Of a DNA stretch of 64,000 nucleotides, positions 1-9,333 are shown piece by piece. Numbering within the stretch: the first letter of the stretch is position 1; each line of letters starts with the position of its first letter. The translations under genes and the position numbers were made by a program. The stretch comes from Isoetes taiwanensis (taxonomy: Eukaryota > Streptophyta > Lycopodiopsida > Isoetales > Isoetaceae): assembly GCA_021234155.1 (NCBI GenBank), contig JAJEKV010000011.1, positions 18,430,677 through 18,494,676 on the forward strand. The letters are read 5' to 3'. Under the pieces are notes generated by a model that searched no databases, had not been told where the DNA came from, and saw only the letters and a list, made by a program, of their open reading frames with translations.

Positions 1-1
1 T

Positions 2-751
2 AGTTCCAGTTCATCTGCAGTTCAGGCTTCTACACCAACATCGACTTCGATCCGTGCAGTATCGTGGGCTCCTGATTCCGTCTTTGCTGTTCCTGTTTCT
101 TCTCCATGTGCTGATTCGACTCTTGCCTCTGCTTCAGTTCATGCCCCAGATGCTAACCATATCCTCGATGATGTTCCAGCTCCAGCTCTAGTTTCTGCTC
201 TTGCTCCAGTCCCAGTTCCTGCTTCTGCTCCTGGTCCAGTTCCAGTCCATGCTCCAGTCCCTGCTCCAGTTCCTGTTCCTATTGCTCCTGCTCCTGCTCC
301 TGCTCCCAGTCCTGTTCCTGCTCTCGCTCCTGTTCTTGATCCTGCTTCTGTAGAGACTTCTTCGCGCCCTCAGCTCCGTATCTCGAAGATCTCTCTTCAC
401 AAGTTTATTAGATCTGGTAGGCAAGATCCCAGATCAGCATTTGCAATCCAAGTCCACCCTTCGACTAGCTCTGCTTCCAAAACGTCTGCTCCTGTCCTTC
501 CTGAGAAGTACAAGGATTTTGGCGATGTTTTTAATAAGGTCAAAGCCAGCAAGCTTCCAGAGCGTCGTCCTTATGACTGCCCCATTGATCTTCAGCCAGG
601 GACGACCCCGCCATTTGGCCCTATCTATGGATTGTCGCCAACAGAATTAGAGATTTTGTGGACCTATATCGAGGAGAATCTTGCAACTGGGTTTATTCGA
701 CATTCTCAGTCACCCGCAGGAGCTGCCATCTTTTTGTTTCCAAGAAGGATG
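2..751 (+). pseudogene. Chromovirus polyprotein: Pro/Ala/Val-rich linker and start of RT (E1)
   Basis: The frame beginning at base 2 is open to 751. Roughly bases 170-345 encode a low-complexity stretch of repeated AP, VP and APV units, an unusually proline-rich linker. After it come LPEKYKDFGDVF, LPERRPYDCPID and ENLATGFIRHSQSPAGA, the conserved region leading into Ty3/gypsy RT. No start is visible because the ORF enters from outside the window. The reading frame resumes at 2172 as [13 protein letters not shown] after the inserted sequence, so this is the front half of one interrupted pol gene. The Ser/Arg-rich frame on the opposite strand here is only a shadow of the proline repeats. Confidence 0.8.
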
Positions 752-782
<31 letters not shown>

Positions 783-2171
783 TAAGATTTTTATATTAAT
801 AGTAAATGGATTACATTTACTTGAGGCTCCACAATAGGTCTAATAGGAAGAATTTAAGCACAGAATCTCGTATGGATCTAGTAGGAAGAATTAGCACATT
901 TGAAGCAATCACTATGCTGGAGGCCATCATAAAGTGATGTCTTTGTACTATGGACAAAGCAATCTTGACCTCTTCCTCTTCACAAACAGAAGGATATGAG
1001 CGTCCGCCTTTAACTCAACCAGTACTAGAGGGCATGGCCCTCTTCCCATCCGCTGCAACTACTACAGTAATTCAGCTACAGTCATGGAGCCCTACTAGAC
1101 AAAATTCATCCATATCTTAAAGCTCAAACCGAAATATGTACTTGGAAGAACAAGGTCTTTCAGCACGGATACTTACGATCAGAAGAGCACCCCTAAGATT
1201 CCACTCTCTTCTCCTGCTCATGGTAATAAAGGGCTCGTGATCCTTTTCCATGTGATGAACAAGTACTAAAGAAAACAACTGCCGTCTTCGCACTTGCAAG
1301 ATACTATGAGAAAGCATAAGAAAAATGACCTTCGGGTCTAAAGTACCTGTCACCCCATTCTAGTAACTGTCTCACCCTCTTCGTTACATCAGAAGTACTA
1401 TGGATCATACCTTTTTTCCCTAGAAGAGTAAAAGCAAGCGATTCCTATTTCCTGAAGTGAAGAGTACTACAGAAGAAAGCTTGTTGCATTTCCGAAGAAA
1501 ATCATCATATACTTGCTTCCAACTAGATGTTGCAGCCCCTAAGGATCATAGCAACCACTGCGGGAACATGGAAAATGAAAAAATGCCACAGGTCTCCCGT
1601 CCAATGACAAAACAACTTTCCCCTGCTAAGCCTTGGCCGGCAATGACCCCTCTCCAGCTGGGATGGAGATGGGGTGATCCTATACCCTTACAAGCTTATC
1701 TCAGCAAACAACACAGAAGCTTTAGAGCATTGCCATTAATCCAACAAAAGCTAACCAACACGCATGCAGTAAGTGCAGCAAGTGTAACACTGTCCAAAAC
1801 TGAAAGATATTACTGAAATCTGCCCTTAAGGCTCTAACAACAGTTTTAAGAAAACTATCTGTTAGACTAGCTGGTGCTCAACCCAAATCACTTAGAAAAA
1901 TCATAATATCTCTACTGACCTGATTAATATCTCATACAAAGGATAACTTCACCAGTGGTGGCGGCATTTACCTTGGCAGAATGAATTGTTGCACGAAATC
2001 CATGGCAGACCGGAAAGCATAGATCCTGATGCATCTAAGGAACCGATGACCCAGCAATAGCAGCGATCTGAGCTGCTCTTCCAGAACCGAATACAAGCAA
2101 GAGGCCTGCAAGCAACGGGCGGCCGCCGCCGCCTCCCAACTGTGCGCCTAGGGTTAGGTCGCACATATTCC
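752..2171 (-). mobile_element. Retroposed poly(A)-tailed sequence inserted in chromovirus RT
   Basis: A run of 26 T at 752-777 is a poly(A) tail on the minus strand. The insert is flanked by the 9-bp repeat AGAAGGATG (743-751 and 2172-2180), as expected of LINE-driven retroposition. On the minus strand it begins with a GC-rich, 5'-UTR-like stretch (GGAGGCGGCGGCCGCCC) and ends in AT-rich sequence before the tail. I recognise no protein. A possible splice donor (AAGGTAAATG, about 1966-1975) suggests an unspliced or alternatively spliced transcript. It could be a SINE/LINE derivative or a processed copy of a cellular RNA. Confidence 0.65.
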
Positions 2172-3942
2172 AGAAGGATGGTTCTTTGCGGCTGGTTGTG
2201 GATTATCGCGGCCTCAACAAGATCACTGTGTGTAATCGGTATCCTCTCCCTCTGATTCCAGAGTTACTTGAGCGGCTACAAGGTGCACGATACTTCACAA
2301 AAATTGATCTTCGAGGTGCCTATAATCTTATCCACATCAGGGAAGGTGACGAGTGGAAGTCAGCCTTTCGAACTCGGTATGGTCATTTTGAGTATATCGT
2401 CATGCCTTTCGGCCTTACCAATGCTCCAGCAGTCTTTCAGCACATGGCTAATGACGTTTTTGGGAAGTTTTTGGATCTTTTGTTATCGTCTATCTAGATG
2501 TTATTCTGGTTTATTCGAAGACTTTGGAGGAGCATGAAGAACATGTCAGGAAGGTCCTTCAGAAGCTACGGGAACATGGACTTTATGCCAAGCTGGAGAC
2601 GTGTCAGTTCGAGCAAGACAATGTTTCTGGGCTATCGCATCATGTCTCAGGGTATTACCATGGATCTAGAGAAGGTTAGCACAGTTCTTGATTGGGAAAC
2701 ACCTTTCTTGGTTAAAGATGTACAATGCTTCTTGAGGTTTGCCAATTTTTATCACCACTTCATCAAGGACTATTCGGAGATCGTCTTGCCTTTGACACGT
2801 CTCACCAGGAAGGATGTTCCTTTTAAGTGGACAATTGAAGCAGAATCAGCATTCATCACTCTGAAGCATGCTTTTACAGCAGCACCAGTTCTTGCACACC
2901 CAGATCCTGCGCGTCCCTATATTCTCAAAGCTGATGCATTAGATTTTGCTTTTGGCAGCATCTTGTCGCAAGAGGGGGATGATCATGAGCTGCACCCGAT
3001 CGCCTATCATTCCCGAAAGTTCCAGGCTGCAGAAATCAACTATCCTATTTACGATAAGGAACTTGGCGATTGTTGACTCTTTTTAGGAGAGGCGACGATT
3101 TCTTGAGGGTTCTCCTCATAATTTGACTGTGTATACAGACCATCGCAATCTGGCGTATTTTCAGTCTGCTCGAGTTCTTAATCGTCGTCAGGCTCGGTGG
3201 CATACACAGGTGCTATCTTGCTTTGATTTCATCATCGTGTTTCGGCCTGACACGCTTCAAGGGAAACCATATGCTCTTTCTCGCAGATCTTATTTTGAAC
3301 CTAAGGCGGGGGAGCCAGCATTTGATCAACAATCACAGGTTATTCTAGGGTCTGATCGTTTACAGCTCATGGCCATCACTTTGTTCGAGAGGCCTTATGA
3401 TACATCCTTGTTGGAGTCTGTTCGAGCATCTCTTCTTTCTGATCCATTGGCGCAGGACATAATATCACAACTTGGCTCAGCATCATCTTCCCGACAACTG
3501 AGGTTGGACTATGATCATTTTGAGGTTCGAGATGCACTTCTGTTTCATGACGGATTCCTGTATATTCTGCATGGTGCCCCTCGACTTCAAGGATTTGCCG
3601 ATAGCTCACCCTTGTAACAAGCTCGACTACCGGCACTTAGGTCCCTATTGGATCATTGAACGAGTTGGTGATGTTGCTTTTCGTCTTGAGCTTCCGCCAT
3701 CAGTTCGGCTTCACCCAGTGTTCCATGTATCTTTGTTGGAACCCTATATGGCGAATCCATTTCTAGATCGAGTACCTCCACCTCCACCACCAGTCGAGAT
3801 TGATGATCATGAGGAGTTCGAGGTTCGAGAGATTCTGGACTCCAAGTTTCTTCGTCGACGATTGTATTACTTTGTCGATTGGGAAGGTTACTCGCCAAGT
3901 GATAGAACTTGGGAGCCTGCCGAGAATCTGACTAATGTGTGA
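2172..3942 (+). pseudogene. Chromovirus RT, RNase H, IN C-terminus and chromodomain (E1), integrase core deleted
   Basis: RT palm motifs [11 protein letters not shown] and [14 protein letters not shown] are clear. A missing T near 2478 shifts the frame, and the catalytic box reads YLDV (2491-2502) instead of YLDD, so the enzyme would be dead even with the frame repaired. RNase H is seen as [19 protein letters not shown] and VYTDHRNL. The H2C2 finger and DDE core of integrase are absent: the frame jumps near 3600 from the spacer (RDALLFHDGFLYI) to the IN C-terminal GPY/F region (HLGPYWIIERVGDVAFRLEL). A chromodomain follows (EFEVREILDS, YYFVDWEGY, DRTWEPAENL) and stops at 3942. Frameshifts also occur near 2620 and 3076. 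The same integrase deletion is present in E2. Confidence 0.85.
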
Positions 3943-3977
3943 CCTGGACAAAGGAAAGTAAATGGGAGAGAGGTCAC

Positions 3978-4200
3978 ACAAAGGTTTTGGTTTTGTCCTG
4001 AAAATGTGCAGCATACCTACTATCCAGCTGCAGGCATCATAGCCATACCAACTCGTCCAACAGATTGGCCTGTGGCAAAGGGAGTAAATATAACTAGTGC
4101 AGAGTTGGAAATATTGGAGAGAGGGAACTATTCTGTTGGAGGGATTACCCCACGGAACTCAATGCCTGATGTGCCTAATGTGAATTCTTCTACTTTTAAC
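3978..4200. other. Unassigned segment between chromovirus E1 and the LINE
   Basis: This 220-bp piece matches neither neighbour. The plus strand is open through it (HTYYPAAGIIAIPTRPTDWP at its start) and could be an old coding exon, but I do not recognise it. Confidence 0.3.
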
Positions 4201-6125
4201 AGAAGTTGGATCATGAATGCGCCTAATTTTGTGCCTGCAATTGACCATGCTTTTAACCAATCCTCTAATTCATCGATGAAGATCCCAAACAAAGTCGGGG
4301 ATAATGGACATCCCTGTCTCACACCTATAGTATTCTTCACTTCTGTGTTCAGTTCATGTGAGATTTTTACCAGCGTTTCTGAATAAAGTTGAGAGACAAC
4401 CTCTCTGATTTCCTGTGGGACTCCTATTTGGGCCATTCTTTCCTCTAATTCACTTCTGATGATCGTATCGAATGCCTTAACAAAATCAATGAAAGCAATG
4501 TATAATGCTGTGTTGGGGGATTTGGCTTTTCCTATAAGCACATGGAGAGTGAGCGCATGATCCAAGGTGCTATGGCTTTTCCTAAATCCAGTATATGAGA
4601 GCGCTTGCCATTTTTTTCTGCCCATGAGCTCAATCACTTTTCCAGGAGACTGTCCAACACTTTTGCAAATGTGCTTCCTATTAGAATTGTTCTGTAATTT
4701 GCCATTGATTTTCGATCTTTAGTCTTGTCGATGGGATGGACCCGACTTATCTTCTAGCTTTTCGGCAGACCTTGTGCAATACTTCTGTTATGCAGGCATA
4801 TAAGGATGGAGAATGTATTCTCTTCTCCCCATTTGAGAAGTTCTATACATAGGCCATAAATTTCATGAGCTTATTAGCCATCTCTGCTAAAGTCTCTTTA
4901 ACCTCTATTTCTATAAACAAGTGCGCTATGTGCCATGATTGGCATGCTTTCAGCTCTATCTATTTCATAAATATCCCTCACTAGATTTAGCAGGACCTTC
5001 TCATCTAAACTAACTTTTCTCTGATGTATCATTTAACATGCTCCAAAATGATCTCGGTTCTTGCTTAAATTGCTCTATTAGAGCCATCTGCTTTTGTTTA
5101 TAGAAAGCTCGCCCTTTCCCTTTGATGAGCCACTTGTGACATTTAGGCTTACAAATACAGTTACTAGGCAATTGCTTTCTTGCTTCTATGCATTTTGAAT
5201 CCCACCAGGCATTACATCGTTTCCCTTGCAGGTGATGTTTAGAAAGGCCAAATACCTTTCTTCCAGCATAGAGCAACAGGTTTGAGAATTGGTGTGCATC
5301 TTCATCTAGATCATCTGACCACTTAGCATTGGTGACCAGCTCTTCTATGGCCTCTCCATATGCCTTACTGGCATTGTAATTTACTTTTAATTTTGGGTTA
5401 AAGCGTGGTTTCTGTAGGTTCACCTTTGCTTGCAGCTTAAGCACTATGTGCAGTGGTATATGATCTGATTCTGGCATTGTACTTTCTACTGAGCATTCTT
5501 CAATGAAGTCTAAATTGCTTGCAAGGAGATAATCCATCGTGCTTTTCCTTGTGTGATTATGAAAGGTAAACTTACAATTTGTTTACTCCATTTACAATTC
5601 TCAATTGGCACATTGTACAGAACTCTAAAAGGGAATCTCCCATGCTATTGGAAATCTGATCTACAGAAGTTCTACCATATGCCATATCATTCACTTCGTC
5701 CAAATAGACATTTGATAGGTCTTCATAGCATTTGGATTGATGGCTGCCTGTGCATGCATTAAAATCACCCAAAATGAAAACATCACCATCCGAACAATAC
5801 CTTAAGACATCTGAACACATGCTTGTTTATCCCAATTTTAAGCCATATATATTGGATATTTTATCATGCTTCACATTTGTAATTCGTGCGCTATTTGGTC
5901 TAATGTAAACTGCAATACCTCCATAACCACGTCCAACACCTGGTGTTATTTCATTGCGCACATGTCCCATGAGGACGAAGTCTTTTATCTCAGGGAGAAG
6001 ATGGAACTGATGTGCCCAAGTCTCCGTGAATAAAAGCAAATCCTGCTGATTCCAAACATCTTGTGTGGCATCTACTTTACCCTGGTCTAGTCCATGGGCA
6101 TTCCATAAACTCTTAAGGCCCGTTG
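4201..6125 (-). pseudogene. LINE ORF2: endonuclease and truncated reverse transcriptase
   Basis: The endonuclease starts with NAHGLDQGKVD and LLLFTETWAHQFH (about 6110-6000), followed by GYGGIAVYIRP and the catalytic-core motif ILGDFNACTG (about 5770). The linker (5537-5010) contains MPESDHIPLHIVL, carrying the SDH motif of APE-like endonucleases, and a long charged stretch. RT block motifs are YTGFRKSHSTLDHAL, FIDFVKAFDT and GVRQGCPLSPTLF (4637-4250). The reading frame leaves the family just after AFMIQLLL, where YADD should follow. It is broken by several frameshifts between 5000 and 6000. Confidence 0.8.
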
Positions 6126-6956
6126 TCCCTATTTATGTTTCCTGCTAGTTATGACTCCTTGGTCCAGATATGCAACAAAGCCGGACTCCCTTGCTTCCTT
6201 AAATTTACTCCATTCTCTCTTTCTGACCTCCAACTGAGTGGGTATCAGATCAAAATCTAGCCAGATTCTTCCTCCTTTCAGAGCACCTCTGTTGTGAAGT
6301 ATTCAGTCCCGAGCTTCTTGGTCTGAAATCTGACTAGAATGGGATGGGCCTAGAATCCTGGCTTTCCTAATCTCCTTGCAGACACAAAATTGGTTCATGC
6401 AGATGCATTGTCTCTGCAAAGAACATGTTCAATGTTTCTGAGATAGTTTCATCCTCGTTTTTAGGGATGCTTGAAATTTTAATGTTTATGGCCTTGTGTT
6501 CCTGATCAATTTTTCAGCAGATACATGCTCATGATCTAGAGTAATATGTTTTTTTGGTTTTTTCTACTACCACAGATGCCAATTTAGCCTCTAGCTTTAG
6601 TCTATATGTGGTCTTTGAACAGCTACAGACAATTCAGTATTTTGGAGTTGGAGAGACGTATTTTGAAGTAAAAGTTCATCCAACACTTTCCGGATTCCAC
6701 TGAGTTCTCCTTTCATTTCAAGGACTTATATTCTCATATCCTGCATCAGGAGGATTAGGTGGGCAGAATCTCCATCGTACTCTACTAGGTCACCTTCCAG
6801 TGGTGACCGGTTGCCTTTTTTTGCCTTAGGAGGCACACGAAAAGCAATGGACGTGCCCAAGAGATCCGCCCAAGAAGAAGAAATGCACGAGAACACAATT
6901 ATGAAGCAATTTCGTATTTCCCCAAGAGGAAGAAAAGAAGAATGAATAGTTAACAA
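6126..6956 (-). pseudogene. LINE ORF1-like nucleic-acid-binding protein remnant
   Basis: The minus strand reads SSWADLLGTSIAFRVPPKAK near 6870 and, nearer the endonuclease, RGALKGGRIWLDFDLIPTQL and EVRKREWSKFKEA (about 6310-6180). The latter resembles the C-terminal region of L1-type ORF1 proteins (a GxxIxxDxDLxP-like motif followed by a charged helix). Its place just upstream of the endonuclease fits ORF1. The middle is AT-rich and broken, so extent and start are not certain. Confidence 0.5.
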
Positions 6957-6960
6957 AGAT

Positions 6961-7154
6961 TTTATAAAGGAGCATGCCTACTTAATTAACTTATCATGTA
7001 AGATCGAACCACCACATCTTTTTGCATTATATCAATCGTGAACAAGTGTGCCAAAAATGCCTCATGGTTGTCCAGCATTTGGGACTGGAATATCTTGAAT
7101 ATGCAAAATACTGGATAAAAATCCTACAATTGATGATTACTGATCCAAGAAGAC
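6961..7154. other. AT-rich spacer
   Basis: I see no coding or repeat feature between the LINE and the chromovirus LTR. Confidence 0.4.
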
Positions 7155-7672
7155 TGTCATGAACCTACGCGAGAACAAGAAAAATACGTGGAAAATACGC
7201 AAGAAATACGGAAGAAATATGCCAAGATCGGCAAAGAATCTGATATATGAACAGGAATCAAGAGTACAATGGCCCGAAGGCAAGCAGGAACACGAGACAG
7301 ATGCCTAGAAGGCTCAAGACTGGCGTTGAACTGAAATGGTTCGACAAGAAGGAGGTGCCTCCTTATATATCTAGGCCAACGGTCAGGATCGTGCCACTCC
7401 AATGGATGAGATCGCGCCAAGTGTCGCGCATGCATTCAGGTTCTAGAATATTCTAGAACCTCCTGGAGATAGTCCCACATATGGGGAAGACATGAAGGAA
7501 TGTCTTCAACAAATTATGGTAGTGCACTTCGCAAGGGTGTCTGACTTGCAATTGGAAGGTTGCGAGTTCAAATTTGTCTTGTGCAACTACCTTTTTGTAT
7601 CCATGTGACGACCATCTTTTGTACATACGAGTATAATGTTTGTATGATATGAATATCTGTATGGTCGTCACA
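7155..7672 (-). repeat. 3' LTR of chromovirus E2 (518 bp)
   Basis: On the minus strand it starts TGTGACGACC and ends GGTTCATGACA, the expected TG...CA. It directly follows a purine-rich tract (GGAGGGGGATGG, 7673-7684). A TATA box on the minus strand lies near 7365-7373 (GATATATAAGG). The LTR contains a plus-strand tRNA-like motif near 7550-7570 (GGTTGCGAGTTCAAATT), perhaps chance. No matching 5' LTR is present in the window. Confidence 0.7.
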
Positions 7673-7684
7673 CCATCCCCCTCC
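7673..7684 (-). promoter_or_regulatory. Polypurine tract of E2
   Basis: Minus strand GGAGGGGGATGG immediately precedes the TG of the LTR, the position used for plus-strand DNA priming in LTR retrotransposons. Confidence 0.6.
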
Positions 7685-7689
7685 TACGA

Positions 7690-8672
7690 CGGCGACGAGT
7701 CCTCGGAGCTGGGGCCGGAGTACTCAAACTTGGCTTGTTTGGGTAACGTTGGTGAAACTTTGCAATTTTGTCATAGAGCGTGTGTGACCTCTCTCCCATT
7801 TACTTTCTTTTGTCCAGGTCTCGCATTAGTCAGATTCTCGGCAGGCTCCCAGGTTCTATCACTTGGCGAGTAACCTTCCCAATTGACAAAGTAATACAAT
7901 CGTCAACGAAGAAACTTGGAGTCCAGAATCTCTCGAACCTCGAACTCCTCATGATCATCAATCTCGACTGGTAGTGGAGGTGGAGGTACTCAATCTAGAA
8001 ATGGATTCGCCATATAGGGTCCCAACAAAGACACATGGAACACTGGGTGAAGCCGAACTGATGGCGGAAGCTCAAGACGAAAAGCAGCATCACCAACTCG
8101 TTCAATGATCCGATAGGGACCTAAGTGCCGGTAGTCGAGCTTGTTACAAGGGTGAGCTGTCGGCAAATCCTTGAAGTCGAGGGGCACCATGCAGAATATA
8201 CAGGAATCCATCATGAAACAGAAGGGCATCTCGAACCTCAAAATGATCATAGTCCAACCTCAGTTGTCGGGAAGATGATGCTGAGCCAAGTTGTGATATT
8301 ATGTCCTGCGCTAATAGATCAGAAGGAAGAGATGCTCGAACAGACTCCAACAAAAATGTCATGAGGCCTCTCGAACAAAGTGATGGCCATGAGCTGTAAA
8401 CGATCAGGCCCTAGAATAACCTGTGATTGTTGATCAAATGCTGGCTCCCCCGCCTTAGGTTCGAAATAAGATCTGCGAGAAAGAGCATCTGGTTTCCCTT
8501 GAAGCGTGTCAGGCCGAAACTTGATGATGAAATCAAAGCGAGATAGCACCTGTGTATGCCACCGAGCCTGACGACGATTAAGAACTCGAGCAGACTGAAA
8601 ATACTCCAGATTGCGATGGTCTGTATACACAGTCACCTTATGAGGAGAACCCTCAAGAAATCGTCGCCTCTC
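7690..8672 (-). pseudogene. Chromovirus RNase H end, IN C-terminus and chromodomain (E2)
   Basis: The minus strand carries VYTDHRNLEYFQSARVLNRR (end of RNase H), the spacer RDALLFHDGFLYI, then directly the IN C-terminal block HLGPYRIIERVGDAAFRLEL and the chromodomain. The tail runs RYPNKP then APAPRTRRRRRR, the typical basic C-terminus of chromoviral integrase. The integrase finger and DDE core are deleted at the same join as in E1. Element A interrupts it at 8672/8673. Confidence 0.8.
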
Positions 8673-9273
8673 TGTTTGGGGTCTGGGTTCGGGAACTCCT
8701 GCAAGACAGCCCTCTGTGAGGACCCTTGGATCTAACAGGAGAATCCAGGGGACTATGTCACGCGGGATTTGCAAGAAAAGAACAAGAAGAAGAAAACAGA
8801 ACAGAAGAGAACAATGAGAGGAAAATGATAAGCTTCCTTGATATCAATGATGAACATACATGAGCTCTCGCAATCGAGAGAAGACTGAAGAGAGACAAGA
8901 CTCAAAACTCATCTAAAACTCATGTGCTAGCTCTACTCATATATATAGTACAATGGCCTCTGGCCCAATATAGACACCCGGGGATCGGGTGCCCGTGCTC
9001 ACGGAAGGAGGCCTCGATTTCTGTGAATGTTGGCGGTGCCTCTTGAAGTGCCTAGAATCACGCTGGCCGCCGACGCTGGCGGTGATGAGCCATCACTTGT
9101 CTGGCGGGCGCTCTCTTGTTGATGGACGCAGCTTTGATCAAGGCGTGGTCCGGCCGCTTGGTCTTCTGGCGGGCTTTGGACGCCCGACCCGTGCTCATGC
9201 GTGGATCCTTGGACTTGACTTGGTCCGTCAGATGCATAAATAGTCCATGCATCAGAGGCATGCGTGACTAACA
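8673..9273 (-). repeat. 3' LTR of element A (601 bp)
   Basis: On the minus strand it runs from TGTTAGTC to CCCCAAACA. The plus strand carries the start of this LTR family, TGTTTGGGGTC, also at 13314, 23828 and 52834. A plus-strand ATATATATAG run lies near 8940. A TATA-like CTATTTATGC lies near the 5' end of the LTR in its own orientation (about 9240). Confidence 0.88.
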
Positions 9274-9285
9274 CTCCCCCACCAA
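9274..9285 (-). promoter_or_regulatory. Polypurine tract of element A
   Basis: Minus strand TTGGTGGGGGAG abuts the TG of the 3' LTR. The same tract with more G lies at the same place in element B. Confidence 0.75.
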
Positions 9286-9333
9286 ACGACACCGAGTGAA
9301 GAAAAGGAGGAAGTGTTTCGAGGGCTGAAGCCA

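Larger units (their letters stand above)
1..3977 (+). mobile_element. Ty3/gypsy chromovirus copy E1, incomplete and interrupted
   Basis: Coding order is linker, pre-RT, RT, RNase H, integrase C-terminus and chromodomain, which is chromovirus order. The RT motif DYRGLNKIT and the pre-RT motif LPERRPYDCPIDLQPG place it with fungal/Tcn1-like chromoviruses rather than the usual seed-plant chromovirus clades. The gag end and 5' LTR lie outside the window. Homology to the second copy (E2, minus strand at 7155-8672) stops near 3977, just after the purine-rich tract GGGAGAGAGG, so the 3' end and 3' LTR are missing. A retroposed sequence splits it at 752-2171. Confidence 0.85.
4201..6960 (-). mobile_element. 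Non-LTR retrotransposon (plant L1-like LINE), truncated within RT
   Basis: Minus-strand order is an ORF1-like region, an AP-type endonuclease and the first part of the reverse transcriptase. Homology stops near 4201, immediately before the catalytic YADD box, so the RT palm, C-terminal region and poly(A) tail are missing. A second LINE fragment that does contain YADD occurs at 33549-34245. Multiple stops and frameshifts show an old, inactive copy. The 5' end is uncertain; ORF1-like sequence begins near 6956. Confidence 0.75.
7155..8672 (-). mobile_element. Chromovirus copy E2, 3' part (LTR and end of pol)
   Basis: This is the minus-strand relative of E1. Reading the minus strand it runs from RNase H (8672) through the chromodomain to a polypurine tract and a complete 3' LTR. 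Its upstream RNase H piece continues at 53431-53582, because element A is inserted exactly within it: the 5-bp repeat ctctc occurs at 8668-8672 and 53426-53430, and the joined sequence matches the uninterrupted E1 sequence near 3075-3110. E2 is therefore the oldest layer of the nested block. Confidence 0.85.

Noticed and set aside
188-424. Minus-strand Arg/Ser-rich ORF resembling a splicing factor RS domain
   Set aside because: It is the complement of the Pro/Ala/Val-rich chromovirus linker on the plus strand; codon bias of the repeats explains it.
7540-7590. tRNA gene on the plus strand
   Set aside because: Only a B-box-like stretch; no cloverleaf could be built, and it lies inside an LTR.
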